Below, piece after piece: positions 1-5,629 of a DNA stretch of 8,449 nt (its first letter is position 1; the number at the start of each line of letters is the position of its first letter). The notes under the pieces are model-generated. The model was not told the origin of the DNA. It did not search any database and saw nothing but the letters and a program-made list of their open reading frames with translations. The DNA comes from Sulfurimonadaceae bacterium (GTDB taxonomy: Bacteria > Campylobacterota > Campylobacteria > Campylobacterales > Sulfurimonadaceae). The position numbers were made by a program, and so were the translations under genes. Location of the stretch: NCBI GenBank assembly GCA_026193155.1, contig JAPHSI010000262.1, positions 1-8,449 of the forward strand, written 5' to 3'.

Positions 1-725
1 TCATTTACTGCTTTATCAAGCTGACCGTAGTCATAAACTTTTGCACCGACTTCATCGGCTAAGATTTGTGCTTTTTGTTTTGTACGGTTCATAATATATA
101 CATCTGCACCGTGGGAAATCATATGTTTTGCAGTTATCTCACTCATCTCACCGACACCGATAACTAAAGTCTTCTTGCCTTCAATATTATCTAAAACAGA
201 TTTTAATTTTGAGACTGCAACAGATGCAACAGACACAGGTTTTGAAGATATATCTGTCATATTTCTAACTTTAGCTGCACATTTAAAAGCAGATTTTACT
301 GCACGTGCTATTTTTTTGTCACAGTGACCCTTATCGTAAGAAAATCTAAATGCATCTTTTAGCTGACCAGCTATCTGTGTCTCTCCTATTACTATAGAAT
401 CAAGTGCGGATGCTACTGAGAACAGATGATGAATAGCAGTAGAGTCATCATATATATCAGCTCTTTCTTGAAGTTCTTCTATAGGTATACCTGCCCTCTC
501 ACTTAGCATATTAAACACATGTTCTTTTGCAGCGACAATATCGCTACATGAACAAAATATCTCCATCCTGTTACATGTAGAGATAAGTATAGTCTCGTTA
601 ATCTCATCTGAAGAGTTTAGCTTTGTAAGACAGCCGTTAACACTCTTATCATTTGGATATGTCAACTTCTCTCTAATCTCAATTGTCGAATTTTTGTGTG
701 AAAAACTTACTATTAAATAATGCAT
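1..725 (-). CDS. hemA: Glutamyl-tRNA reductase, N-terminal 241 residues (3' end beyond window)
   Basis: HemA reduces glutamyl-tRNA(Glu) with NADPH to glutamate-1-semialdehyde, the committed step of C5-pathway tetrapyrrole synthesis in the cytosol. The reading frame is open from the ATG at 725 to the left edge. Residue Cys51 in STCNR is the catalytic nucleophile that takes the glutamyl group. His99/His100 and the LDSIVIGETQIAGQLKDAF block (about 108-126) match the conserved substrate domain. VIGVGEMSE (188-196) is the dinucleotide-binding loop, followed by NRT (213-215). The family is usually about 420-430 aa, so the C-terminal dimerisation helix lies outside. The start overlaps the upstream stop as TGATG, which implies translational coupling to the polyprenyl synthase gene. 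In Helicobacter and Campylobacter the same pair is followed by proS; that would be the expected next gene to the left (inference). No anomaly is seen in the visible part. Confidence 0.97.
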   Translation of the reverse strand, partial: MHYLIVSFSHKNSTIEIREKLTYPNDKSVNGCLTKLNSSDEINETILISTCNRMEIFCSCSDIVAAKEHVFNMLSERAGIPIEELQERADIYDDSTAIHHLFSVASALDSIVIGETQIAGQLKDAFRFSYDKGHCDKKIARAVKSAFKCAAKVRNMTDISSKPVSVASVAVSKLKSVLDNIEGKKTLVIGVGEMSEITAKHMISHGADVYIMNRTKQKAQILADEVGAKVYDYGQLDKAVN

Positions 726-1612
726 CAGAAACTTCTTTTTATCATGGAGTCTAGTATAGCTACAAGTTCAGCATCACCTGCCATAACACTTTTAGCTTCA
801 TCTGAAAGTAAGGCGGCTAATTCAAATGACTGCTCAACCGTCTTAAACTCTTGCATCTTCTCTTTTATCCAAGAACTATCACTCTCATCTATTTTTTTCC
901 CATGAAGAGATTCTAAATATTTTTTATCTGAATCGTTTAGTTTTCTGTGTAAGTAGATATAAGGAAGTGTACATTTACCCTCTACAAAGTCATTTAAGGC
1001 AGGTTTTCCAAGGGTAGCAGAATCTTGAGTGATATCTAAAATATCGTCTATAATCTGAAAAGACAGACCAAGATTTTTACCGTAGATTGCATGAGCTTCA
1101 ACATCTTTGCCAACTAGTCTTGCAGCGGCTGCAGCTGCAGCTTCTATAAGTGTAGCAGTTTTTAGATAAAGCATGTCAAGATATTTATCTTCATCAGAGT
1201 TAAACTCATCAGCCATCTTAACATCCATCATCTCACCCTTAGATAATGCAGTTACAGACGATGCTATGGTTTTAGCAATATCTTTATCAAAATTAACAAG
1301 TTCGGTAAAAGCTTTTGAGTAGAGTATATCACCGAGCATTACAGCTGTTTTACTGCCATCAGTAGCATTGACCGATGCAACGCCGCGGCGAGTATCTGCT
1401 TCATCTATCACATCATCATGAAGTAGGCTTGCTGCGTGGATTAGTTCAACTATTGCAGCTAAAAGCGGTGCCATATTATGCTCCGGTGCTATTTTTAAAA
1501 TAAGCTTTGCACGAAGTCTTTTTCCACCACTCAAGTTTTTAAACAGACGCGTAACTTCACTATAGTCACACTCATCTATAAGCCTTAGTATTTCTTCTTC
1601 TACTCTTTGCAT
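725..1612 (-). CDS. ispB: Polyprenyl diphosphate synthase (octaprenyl/hexaprenyl type)
   Basis: This all-trans polyprenyl diphosphate synthase condenses isopentenyl diphosphate units onto an allylic primer and probably makes the menaquinone side chain. The protein is 295 aa, slightly short for the family. GGKRLR (29-34) binds diphosphate. The first aspartate motif is DDVID (66-70) followed by RR (75-76), and the second is DDILD (189-193). GKPALNDFVEGK (202-213) is the usual downstream block. Residues four and five before the first aspartate motif are small (Ala61, Ser62) with no bulky aromatic stop, which fits a medium or long-chain product rather than farnesyl or geranylgeranyl; chain length cannot be read off exactly. 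A run of seven alanines (158-164) sits in the helix before the second motif. The ATG follows an AGAGGA ribosome site by 3 nt, closely spaced. It lies 16 bp after the exported-protein gene and is coupled to hemA. Confidence 0.93.
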   Translation of the reverse strand: MQRVEEEILRLIDECDYSEVTRLFKNLSGGKRLRAKLILKIAPEHNMAPLLAAIVELIHAASLLHDDVIDEADTRRGVASVNATDGSKTAVMLGDILYSKAFTELVNFDKDIAKTIASSVTALSKGEMMDVKMADEFNSDEDKYLDMLYLKTATLIEAAAAAAARLVGKDVEAHAIYGKNLGLSFQIIDDILDITQDSATLGKPALNDFVEGKCTLPYIYLHRKLNDSDKKYLESLHGKKIDESDSSWIKEKMQEFKTVEQSFELAALLSDEAKSVMAGDAELVAILDSMIKRSF

Positions 1613-1628
1613 CTATCCTCTTTACATC

Positions 1629-2042
1629 TTATTTTATATCTTTTAAACTGACTTTGCCTAAATCATCATATAAAAACAGTTTAAGTACTGCTTCATTTGT
1701 TGTAAAATCAAATTCTTCAAACTTAACAAGTATATATGGCAGATTATAATACTTACCCGCTCCGGGTAATTTAAGTTCTAATCTAAAAGTGTTATTTTTA
1801 TATCTTTTATAAAGTATATTTTGTGAAATTATTTTGTCATATGACCTATGGATAACTAAACCGCCATTTTTATATAGTGTCCATCTAAATTCAAAAAGTT
1901 TAATAAAATTGTCATATTTTACAAGAATTTTCTTTTGTTCATCTTTTTTTAGCTTAATAGTTCTAGTTTGTTTAAAATCAAGTCCATAGCTAAAGCTGTT
2001 AACAAGAGCTAAAACCAAAAAAAAACGTAAAAAAAATTTCAA
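1629..2042 (-). CDS. Exported hypothetical protein, TTG start
   Basis: I do not recognise this 137-aa protein. It begins MKFFLRFFLVLALVNSFSYG, a clear signal peptide with a basic n-region, hydrophobic core and probable cleavage near residue 20, so a periplasmic location is inferred. No Cys lipobox is present. The mature part is basic and rich in Lys, Tyr and Phe, with alternating hydrophobic stretches suggesting a small beta-rich domain; no catalytic motif or cysteine pair is visible. The start codon is TTG at 2042-2040. An in-frame TAA lies three codons upstream, no ATG lies between, and AGGGA (2057-2053) sits 10 nt before it. The first codons contain T runs of 8 and 9. The gene leads the block with ispB and hemA, but nothing in the protein points to isoprenoid or heme synthesis. 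Confidence 0.8.
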   Translation of the reverse strand: MKFFLRFFLVLALVNSFSYGLDFKQTRTIKLKKDEQKKILVKYDNFIKLFEFRWTLYKNGGLVIHRSYDKIISQNILYKRYKNNTFRLELKLPGAGKYYNLPYILVKFEEFDFTTNEAVLKLFLYDDLGKVSLKDIK

Positions 2043-2045
2043 AAT

Positions 2046-2062
2046 AATTTAGTCCCTAAATT
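2046..2062 (-). promoter_or_regulatory. Stem-loop at the 5' end of the TTG-initiated transcript
   Basis: Perfect 7-bp inverted repeat AATTTAG / CTAAATT with a 3-nt GGA loop on the minus strand. The ribosome-binding sequence AGGGA is split between stem and loop, and the TTG start is only three bases after the hairpin. With the predicted start near 2065, the hairpin would form the first nucleotides of the mRNA. It could protect the 5' end or limit initiation; which of these is inference. Confidence 0.45.
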
Positions 2063-2071
2063 TAATCAATT

Positions 2072-2100
2072 ATTATACTATTTACCTAATAATTTTTCAA
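2072..2100 (-). promoter_or_regulatory. Sigma70-type promoter for the exported-protein/ispB/hemA block
   Basis: On the minus strand, TTGAAA (2100-2095) is followed by a 17-bp spacer and a perfect TATAAT (2077-2072), one mismatch from the full consensus. Transcription would start near 2065, about 22 nt before the TTG start of the exported protein. The -35 box lies inside the last codons of the thioredoxin-like gene, so the block can be expressed independently of the upstream genes. This is the best-formed promoter in the window. Confidence 0.7.
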
Positions 2101-2392
2101 TATCTTGAGAGAGCATTACGCCTGTACCATTAAAAAGAACCTCTCTATTATTGTTAAAAATAACCATTGTAGGTGTTTGGTATACATCGTAATACTCAAC
2201 TGCAGACTCATTTTCACTAACATCTATTGAAAGTATGGATACATCATCGTGGTCCTCTTCTACATCCTCAAGTTCCATCTCTAGTGCAGAACAAGCATCA
2301 CAAAGCTCAGATGTAAATTGTAAAATAACAAAATTACCTTTGTCAAATTCTTCATTCATTACTGCTGTTAAATCATTTTCAATCTCTATCAT
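2078..2392 (-). CDS. Thioredoxin-like protein with a CDAC active site
   Basis: A single thioredoxin fold of 104 aa, the usual length, without a signal peptide, so cytosolic. The redox pair is Cys31-Asp-Ala-Cys34, in the position of the classical WCGPC but without the Trp and with DA instead of GP. QFTSELCDAC follows the expected central strand, and TPT (73-75) carries the cis-proline (Pro74). VSILSIDVSEN and MVIFNNNREVLFNGTG match the family's later strands. The protein is strongly acidic, especially residues 38-50. It probably acts as a disulfide reductase or redox partner; its target is unknown. The start ATG has GAGGGA (2402-2397) four bases upstream, which is convincing. No thioredoxin reductase gene is nearby. 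It follows the M48 protease by 94 bp on the same strand and may be read partly from that transcript. Confidence 0.88.
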   Translation of the reverse strand: MIEIENDLTAVMNEEFDKGNFVILQFTSELCDACSALEMELEDVEEDHDDVSILSIDVSENESAVEYYDVYQTPTMVIFNNNREVLFNGTGVMLSQDIEKLLGK

Positions 2393-2393
2393 T

Positions 2394-2426
2394 ATATCCC
2401 TCGAATTACATAATTATAAGGGATAT
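2394..2426 (-). promoter_or_regulatory. Dyad pairing with the thioredoxin ribosome-binding site
   Basis: Perfect 8-bp inverted repeat: ATATCCCT (2426-2419) and AGGGATAT (2401-2394) on the minus strand, separated by 17 nt. The downstream arm contains the AGGGA ribosome-binding core and ends one base before the ATG. In RNA the stem would sequester the site. At the DNA level it is also a symmetric pair of half-sites around possible -10 boxes (TATAAT at 2418-2413 and 2430-2425). The repeat is directly visible; function is inference. Confidence 0.45.
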
Positions 2427-2430
2427 TATA
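2413..2430 (-). promoter_or_regulatory. Candidate -10 boxes for the thioredoxin-like gene
   Basis: Two exact TATAAT hexamers on the minus strand, at 2430-2425 and 2418-2413, lie 20-40 bp before the start codon. Neither has a good -35 box at 16-18 bp (the better one has only about three matches, TTAAAG). TATAAT occurs by chance in DNA this AT-rich, so support is modest. Transcripts from either box would lack all or most of the upstream arm of the dyad. Confidence 0.35.
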
Positions 2431-2486
2431 ACCAAGTAATATTTACACTTTAAGGACACAGGTCAATAAAATTTATTAATAAGAAG

Positions 2487-3695
2487 TTATATATCTACAC
2501 CAAGTTCACGAAGTCTTTCCATAACCGGAGGATGTGTATAATGAAAAAATACATACAAAGGATGTGAAAGTGGAAAACTTTTATTTTCTTCTACTAGTTT
2601 TTTTAGTGCATTTGCAAGTTCTATTTCACCGCCTGCACCGCCTAGTTCACTTCCCATTTTATCTGCTTCATATTCGTTATGTCGAGAAACAATCCCCATG
2701 ATAGGCATCATAACAAATCCTAATACAGGCATAAACAGCATAAGTAAAATCATTACTAAATAAGGTTCTTGCGATATTCCTAGTTCAAGGTAAAGTGAAT
2801 CGGGCAAATTCCCAAAAATTCCAAACATAACAAAAAGCATACCGCCAACAAGTGCAATATTCTTATAAATATCACCGTGTGCAAAGTGTCCGAGTTCATG
2901 TCCAAGTACGGCAAGCAACTCTTTTGTTGTAAGTTTTTCTATAAGGGTATCAAAAAGAACCACTCTCTTTGCCTTACCAAAACCGCCAAAGTATGCATTT
3001 AATCTTGAGTCACGCTTAGATGCATCACTTACAAACACGCCTGAGCTTTTAAAACCTGTTTTATCCATAAGGCTTTTAATTTGTGAATCCAACTCTTCAT
3101 CTTTAAGTGGAGTAAGTTTATCAAAAAACATTGCACGAAATGCAGGATATAGCATATTTATTAGCACTACTACTGCAAAAATAAATAAAAAACTCCATAA
3201 CCACCACAGCGTAAAACTAGATATTATTTCATAAATACCCCAGACAACTAATGAGCCAAAAATCATAGTCATAACAAAACTGATAATTGTATCTTTAAGC
3301 CATAAACCTAAAGTAGATTTATTAAATCCGTATTTAGCATCTAGTACAAACTTTTCATAATAAGATACAGGAAGTGACAATATAGAGTTAACTACTACAA
3401 AACTCATAACAATTGCAATATTTAAAACAGCTTCATTCTCGAAAAAAATATTATTTGAAAGATAGGAGATACCAAAGCCCATCCAAGCAATAAAAAACAG
3501 ATAATCAAAAAATGATGAAAAAATAGATAGTTTCTCTTTTGCAACAGAATAAGAAGCAGCTTTTAAAAATTCACTTGGGTTTAATAATACTGCTTCTTTG
3601 TTTTTTACTTCATTTATATAACCTATCTGCATAATGCTTACATATATGGAGATAAGTACATAAATAGAGTATATTGTGACAAGTGTCATTAACAT
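2487..3695 (-). CDS. Ste24/CaaX-protease-1-like M48 family membrane metalloprotease
   Basis: An integral membrane zinc protease of the M48A (Ste24) type, 402 aa, near the family's usual length. HELGH (266-270) supplies zinc ligands His266 and His270 and catalytic Glu267; EYEAD (341-345) supplies the third ligand Glu341. Other Ste24 signatures are KYGFNKSTLGLWLKD (121-135), SKRDSRLNAYFGGFG (226-240), VVLFDTLIEKL (245-255) and the C-terminal THPPVMERLREL (387-398). About seven hydrophobic segments are visible: near 5-25, 62-80, 90-112, 136-158, 163-185, 280-295 and 313-335. Bacteria lack farnesylated CaaX proteins, so the bacterial role is probably membrane-protein quality control or peptide processing. 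ATG at 3695 has AAGG seven bases upstream; an alternative ATG two codons in is less well placed. The gene lies 51 bp after the 63-aa membrane protein on the same strand, probably in one transcript. Confidence 0.93.
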   Translation of the reverse strand: MLMTLVTIYSIYVLISIYVSIMQIGYINEVKNKEAVLLNPSEFLKAASYSVAKEKLSIFSSFFDYLFFIAWMGFGISYLSNNIFFENEAVLNIAIVMSFVVVNSILSLPVSYYEKFVLDAKYGFNKSTLGLWLKDTIISFVMTMIFGSLVVWGIYEIISSFTLWWLWSFLFIFAVVVLINMLYPAFRAMFFDKLTPLKDEELDSQIKSLMDKTGFKSSGVFVSDASKRDSRLNAYFGGFGKAKRVVLFDTLIEKLTTKELLAVLGHELGHFAHGDIYKNIALVGGMLFVMFGIFGNLPDSLYLELGISQEPYLVMILLMLFMPVLGFVMMPIMGIVSRHNEYEADKMGSELGGAGGEIELANALKKLVEENKSFPLSHPLYVFFHYTHPPVMERLRELGVDI

Positions 3696-3719
3696 ATATT
3701 GACCTTAATTAATTTTTTT

Positions 3720-3750
3720 GTAATATTATCTAAATAATGGATAATATTAC
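3720..3750. repeat. Perfect 11-bp inverted repeat over a stop codon
   Basis: GTAATATTATC (3720-3730) and its exact complement GATAATATTAC (3740-3750) flank a 9-nt loop. The right arm includes the last Lys codon and TAA stop of the 63-aa gene. On the minus strand the hairpin is followed by a run of A, not U, and on the plus strand by mixed sequence, so it is not a canonical intrinsic terminator. It lies between two probably co-transcribed genes and may affect mRNA processing, stability or the expression ratio (inference). Confidence 0.6.
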
Positions 3751-3938
3751 TTCATAGGTGCTACTCTATATGATTTATCTTGTGCTATATTTTCATCTTT
3801 ATTATCGTACATATTATAAGCTATAGAGTAAATTACACCTATAGTTAAGCCTGCCAAAATAACAGCCCAAACAACTTTTTTCTTTTCACCTTTTAAAGTA
3901 TCATAATCACCAATATCTTCTAAACGCGGTTCACCCAT
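3747..3938 (-). CDS. Small single-span membrane protein, unrecognised
   Basis: A 63-aa protein I cannot assign. Residues 1-21 are charged and hydrophilic (MGEPRLEDIGDYDTLKGEKK and one further Lys), residues 22-43 form one strong transmembrane helix, and the tail from 44 is polar with acidic and basic residues ending VAPMK. The Lys cluster before the helix suggests the N-terminus faces the cytoplasm (positive-inside rule). No cysteine, heme or metal motif is visible. The reading is supported by AAGGAG (3950-3945) exactly 6 nt before the ATG. The protease gene follows by 51 bp on the same strand, and a long inverted repeat spans the stop codon. Small proteins of this shape are often accessory subunits or regulators of larger membrane complexes; partner unknown. 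It is divergent from the cytochrome c gene, with which it shares a 127-bp control region. Confidence 0.75.
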   Translation of the reverse strand: MGEPRLEDIGDYDTLKGEKKKVVWAVILAGLTIGVIYSIAYNMYDNKDENIAQDKSYRVAPMK

Positions 3939-3995
3939 AACTAGCTCCTTTTAAAAATTTTTCATACATTAACAAATCTTTAATACAAAAAAAGT

Positions 3996-4003
3996 AGTAT
4001 AAT
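3996..4003. promoter_or_regulatory. Overlapping divergent -10 boxes
   Basis: TATAAT (3998-4003) reads toward the cytochrome c gene, and TATACT on the minus strand (4001-3996) reads toward the 63-aa protein gene, sharing four base pairs. Predicted starts fall near 4010 and 3989, giving leaders of about 50-55 nt each. Neither has a convincing -35 element at normal spacing; weak -35 conservation is known for Campylobacterota. Symmetric -10 elements producing divergent transcription are an established arrangement in bacteria, but these two are predictions. Confidence 0.4.
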
Positions 4004-4008
4004 GAAAT

Positions 4009-4027
4009 TACTTAAGATGTTTAAGTA
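4009..4027. promoter_or_regulatory. 19-bp palindromic operator candidate
   Basis: TACTTAA (4009-4015) and TTAAGTA (4021-4027) are perfect 7-bp inverted arms separated by GATGT. The element begins six bases after the plus-strand TATAAT, so it covers the predicted start site of the cytochrome c transcript, a usual position for a repressor. It does not match the FNR/CRP pattern TTGAT-N4-ATCAA. It could also form a short RNA hairpin in the leader. No candidate regulator gene lies in the window. Confidence 0.4.
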
Positions 4028-4053
4028 TCGTTTATATTTATAACTTTAATAAT

Positions 4054-4068
4054 AAGGAGAAATAATTG
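4054..4068 (+). promoter_or_regulatory. Strong ribosome-binding site fixing a TTG start
   Basis: AAGGAG (4054-4059) lies exactly 6 nt before TTG (4066-4068). No ATG or GTG in this frame lies near, and the TTG gives a proper signal peptide. The near-ideal site probably compensates for the weak start codon. Confidence 0.75.
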
Positions 4069-4476
4069 AGAGGTATAATTTTAAGTACAATCATAATATG
4101 TTCATCACTTTTAGCGACAAATGGTTATGAAGTATATAAAGACAAGTGTTCAAGCTGTCATGTTGAGATGCTTGGTAAAAAACAGACATTAAACAACCTG
4201 GATAAACTAAAAGCTCCTCCAATGATTGAAGTCTCCAACAGACTCAAAGAAAATATTATAATCAAAGATGATGATGAGGATATCCATCGTTATTTGGTTA
4301 TTTTATTTATTAAAGATTATATTATAAATCCAAATTTAGACCATTTTATGTGTCATACTGGTGCAATGGAGCGTTTTGGAACTATGCCGAGCTTAAAAGG
4401 AAAAATCTCGGATGATGAACGCCAAGCAGTAGCTGAATGGATATATGACAGATACGAAGATGTAGAGTTTAAGTAG
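4066..4476 (+). CDS. Monoheme class I cytochrome c, exported
   Basis: A periplasmic electron-transfer protein of 136 aa. Residues 1-17 form a signal peptide with probable cleavage after LLA. YEVYKDKCSSCH (21-32) gives covalent heme attachment at Cys28 and Cys31 with His32 as proximal ligand. FGTMPSLKGK (104-113) gives Met107 as the probable sixth ligand, and ISDDERQAVAEWIYD (114-128) is the usual C-terminal helix. Between them lies a long insert with KAPPM (49-53) and an acidic patch DDDEDIH (68-74). Cys96-His97 is an extra CH that lacks the second cysteine and is not a second heme site. The start is TTG. The partner enzyme is unknown; no oxidase or dehydrogenase gene is adjacent. The gene shares a control region with the divergent 63-aa membrane protein and its last 8 bp overlap the convergent MFS gene. 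Confidence 0.88.
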   Translation: MRGIILSTIIICSSLLATNGYEVYKDKCSSCHVEMLGKKQTLNNLDKLKAPPMIEVSNRLKENIIIKDDDEDIHRYLVILFIKDYIINPNLDHFMCHTGAMERFGTMPSLKGKISDDERQAVAEWIYDRYEDVEFK

Positions 4477-5614
4477 CTCTACTCTTAGTAAATAGTTTAG
4501 CAATTAAAATAGCTATAAAAAGTAAAACCCCGCTAACAACAAAAAAATCTTTTATACCGACATATTTAACCAAAGGCATTGTAGCTAGAGGTGAGCAAAA
4601 CTGTCCAAAAAAGTAAGCACTTGAAAGATAGGCAGATGCTTTTATACGCTTAGTATGGTGTGCAACATCTAGCATCCACGAGGTCATATTTGCCATTAAA
4701 AGTCCACCACCAAAGCCCATTATAGGTGATGTTATAAAAAACAGGTATATATTATTTACATTTCCTATTAATATAAAGCCCGTAGCAACAATACTCATAC
4801 CGATTATATAAATACTGCTAAAGTGGAACCTAGTTTTAAACTTTGCAAAACTTATAGCACCAAGTGCATTAAATACAAATGCCGTAGCTATAATTGAACC
4901 CGTTAAAGTACCACTTGCTCCAAAAACATTTATCATCAAAAACGGCATTTGAGTCGGCAATATATAAAACACAAGCATTAAAATAAATGCTAAAAGATAT
5001 ATATACCAAAGGTTATGATTTAAGTAAGTATCATCTTCTTCTTTTTGCTCATGTGAACTAATTTCTACAAGATACTTTATAACAAAGACTAAAACAAATA
5101 AGCCAAGTATATAGATACCAAATGGATATCTCCAGTCTATATCCGAAAGTATCCCTCCACCGACTATAAACATAATTCCGCCTATGGATATAAATGCACT
5201 TTGAGTACCCATAAACTTATGTCTTTCTTCATTTTTAAAATAATCGCCAATAAGCGTAGTGGCTACTATCATTAAAAGTGCTATTGCGATACCAAATAAA
5301 AATCTTGAAAACAAAAGTTCATAAATATCTTGAAGATACAGACCCGCCGTACCAAACAAGGAAAAAAGTATCAAAGCAATAACAGTTGAGTTTTTTTTAC
5401 CGATTTTATATACTAAATGCCCTAAAAATGGAGACAACACAGCTATAGCTAGTGATGGCAGTGTAATCATGAGTCTTGAGTATAACTCAATATTGTCTAT
5501 ATGCTCAAAATGTTCGTTTAGATGCGGAAGCATAGTTACAATTGCCACATTTGACATCATTGTAAGCATAGAGAGAAGTAACAATGTTATTTTTGTAGCT
5601 GGAGATATATGCAT
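4469..5614 (-). CDS. MFS transporter, 12-helix, substrate unknown
   Basis: A 381-aa major facilitator superfamily inner-membrane transporter, predicted with 12 hydrophobic segments in two halves separated by an acidic cytoplasmic loop (about 186-198, HEQKEEDDTY). Motif A appears as GHLVYKIGKKN (65-75) between helices 2 and 3. SRFLFGIAIAL (103-113) and GDYFKNEERHKFMG (123-136) match helices 4 and 5 and the following loop, and GGGILSDIDWRYPF (152-165) follows helix 5. The overall form resembles proton-driven drug/metabolite exporters of the DHA1 group, but substrate cannot be inferred. The ATG at 5614 has no good ribosome-binding sequence. The gene starts 15 bp after the Dabb gene's stop, so re-initiation or coupling is likely. 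A TATAAT at 5634-5629 lacks a -35 box. Its 3' end overlaps the cytochrome c gene by 8 bp. Confidence 0.9.
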   Translation of the reverse strand: MHISPATKITLLLLSMLTMMSNVAIVTMLPHLNEHFEHIDNIELYSRLMITLPSLAIAVLSPFLGHLVYKIGKKNSTVIALILFSLFGTAGLYLQDIYELLFSRFLFGIAIALLMIVATTLIGDYFKNEERHKFMGTQSAFISIGGIMFIVGGGILSDIDWRYPFGIYILGLFVLVFVIKYLVEISSHEQKEEDDTYLNHNLWYIYLLAFILMLVFYILPTQMPFLMINVFGASGTLTGSIIATAFVFNALGAISFAKFKTRFHFSSIYIIGMSIVATGFILIGNVNNIYLFFITSPIMGFGGGLLMANMTSWMLDVAHHTKRIKASAYLSSAYFFGQFCSPLATMPLVKYVGIKDFFVVSGVLLFIAILIAKLFTKSRAT

Positions 5615-5629
5615 TATAAAACTTTTTGA

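Noticed and set aside
720..905. Plus-strand open frame of 61 codons
   Set aside because: It is a low-complexity Ser-rich antisense shadow of the polyprenyl synthase gene, with no ribosome site or family match.
2235..2453. Plus-strand open frame of 72 codons opposite the thioredoxin gene
   Set aside because: Ser-rich reverse image of the Asp/Glu-rich thioredoxin coding sequence; no independent support.
3720..3750. Intrinsic terminator between the small gene and the protease
   Set aside because: The stem is AT-only apart from its end pairs and is followed by A, not U, in the transcript direction.
4360..4365. Cys96-His97 as a second heme c site in the cytochrome
   Set aside because: There is no CxxCH; the upstream second cysteine is missing.
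4462..4482. Hairpin GTAGAG / CTCTAC at the cytochrome/MFS junction as a bidirectional terminator
   Set aside because: Only six pairs with a nine-base loop and no U tract on either strand.
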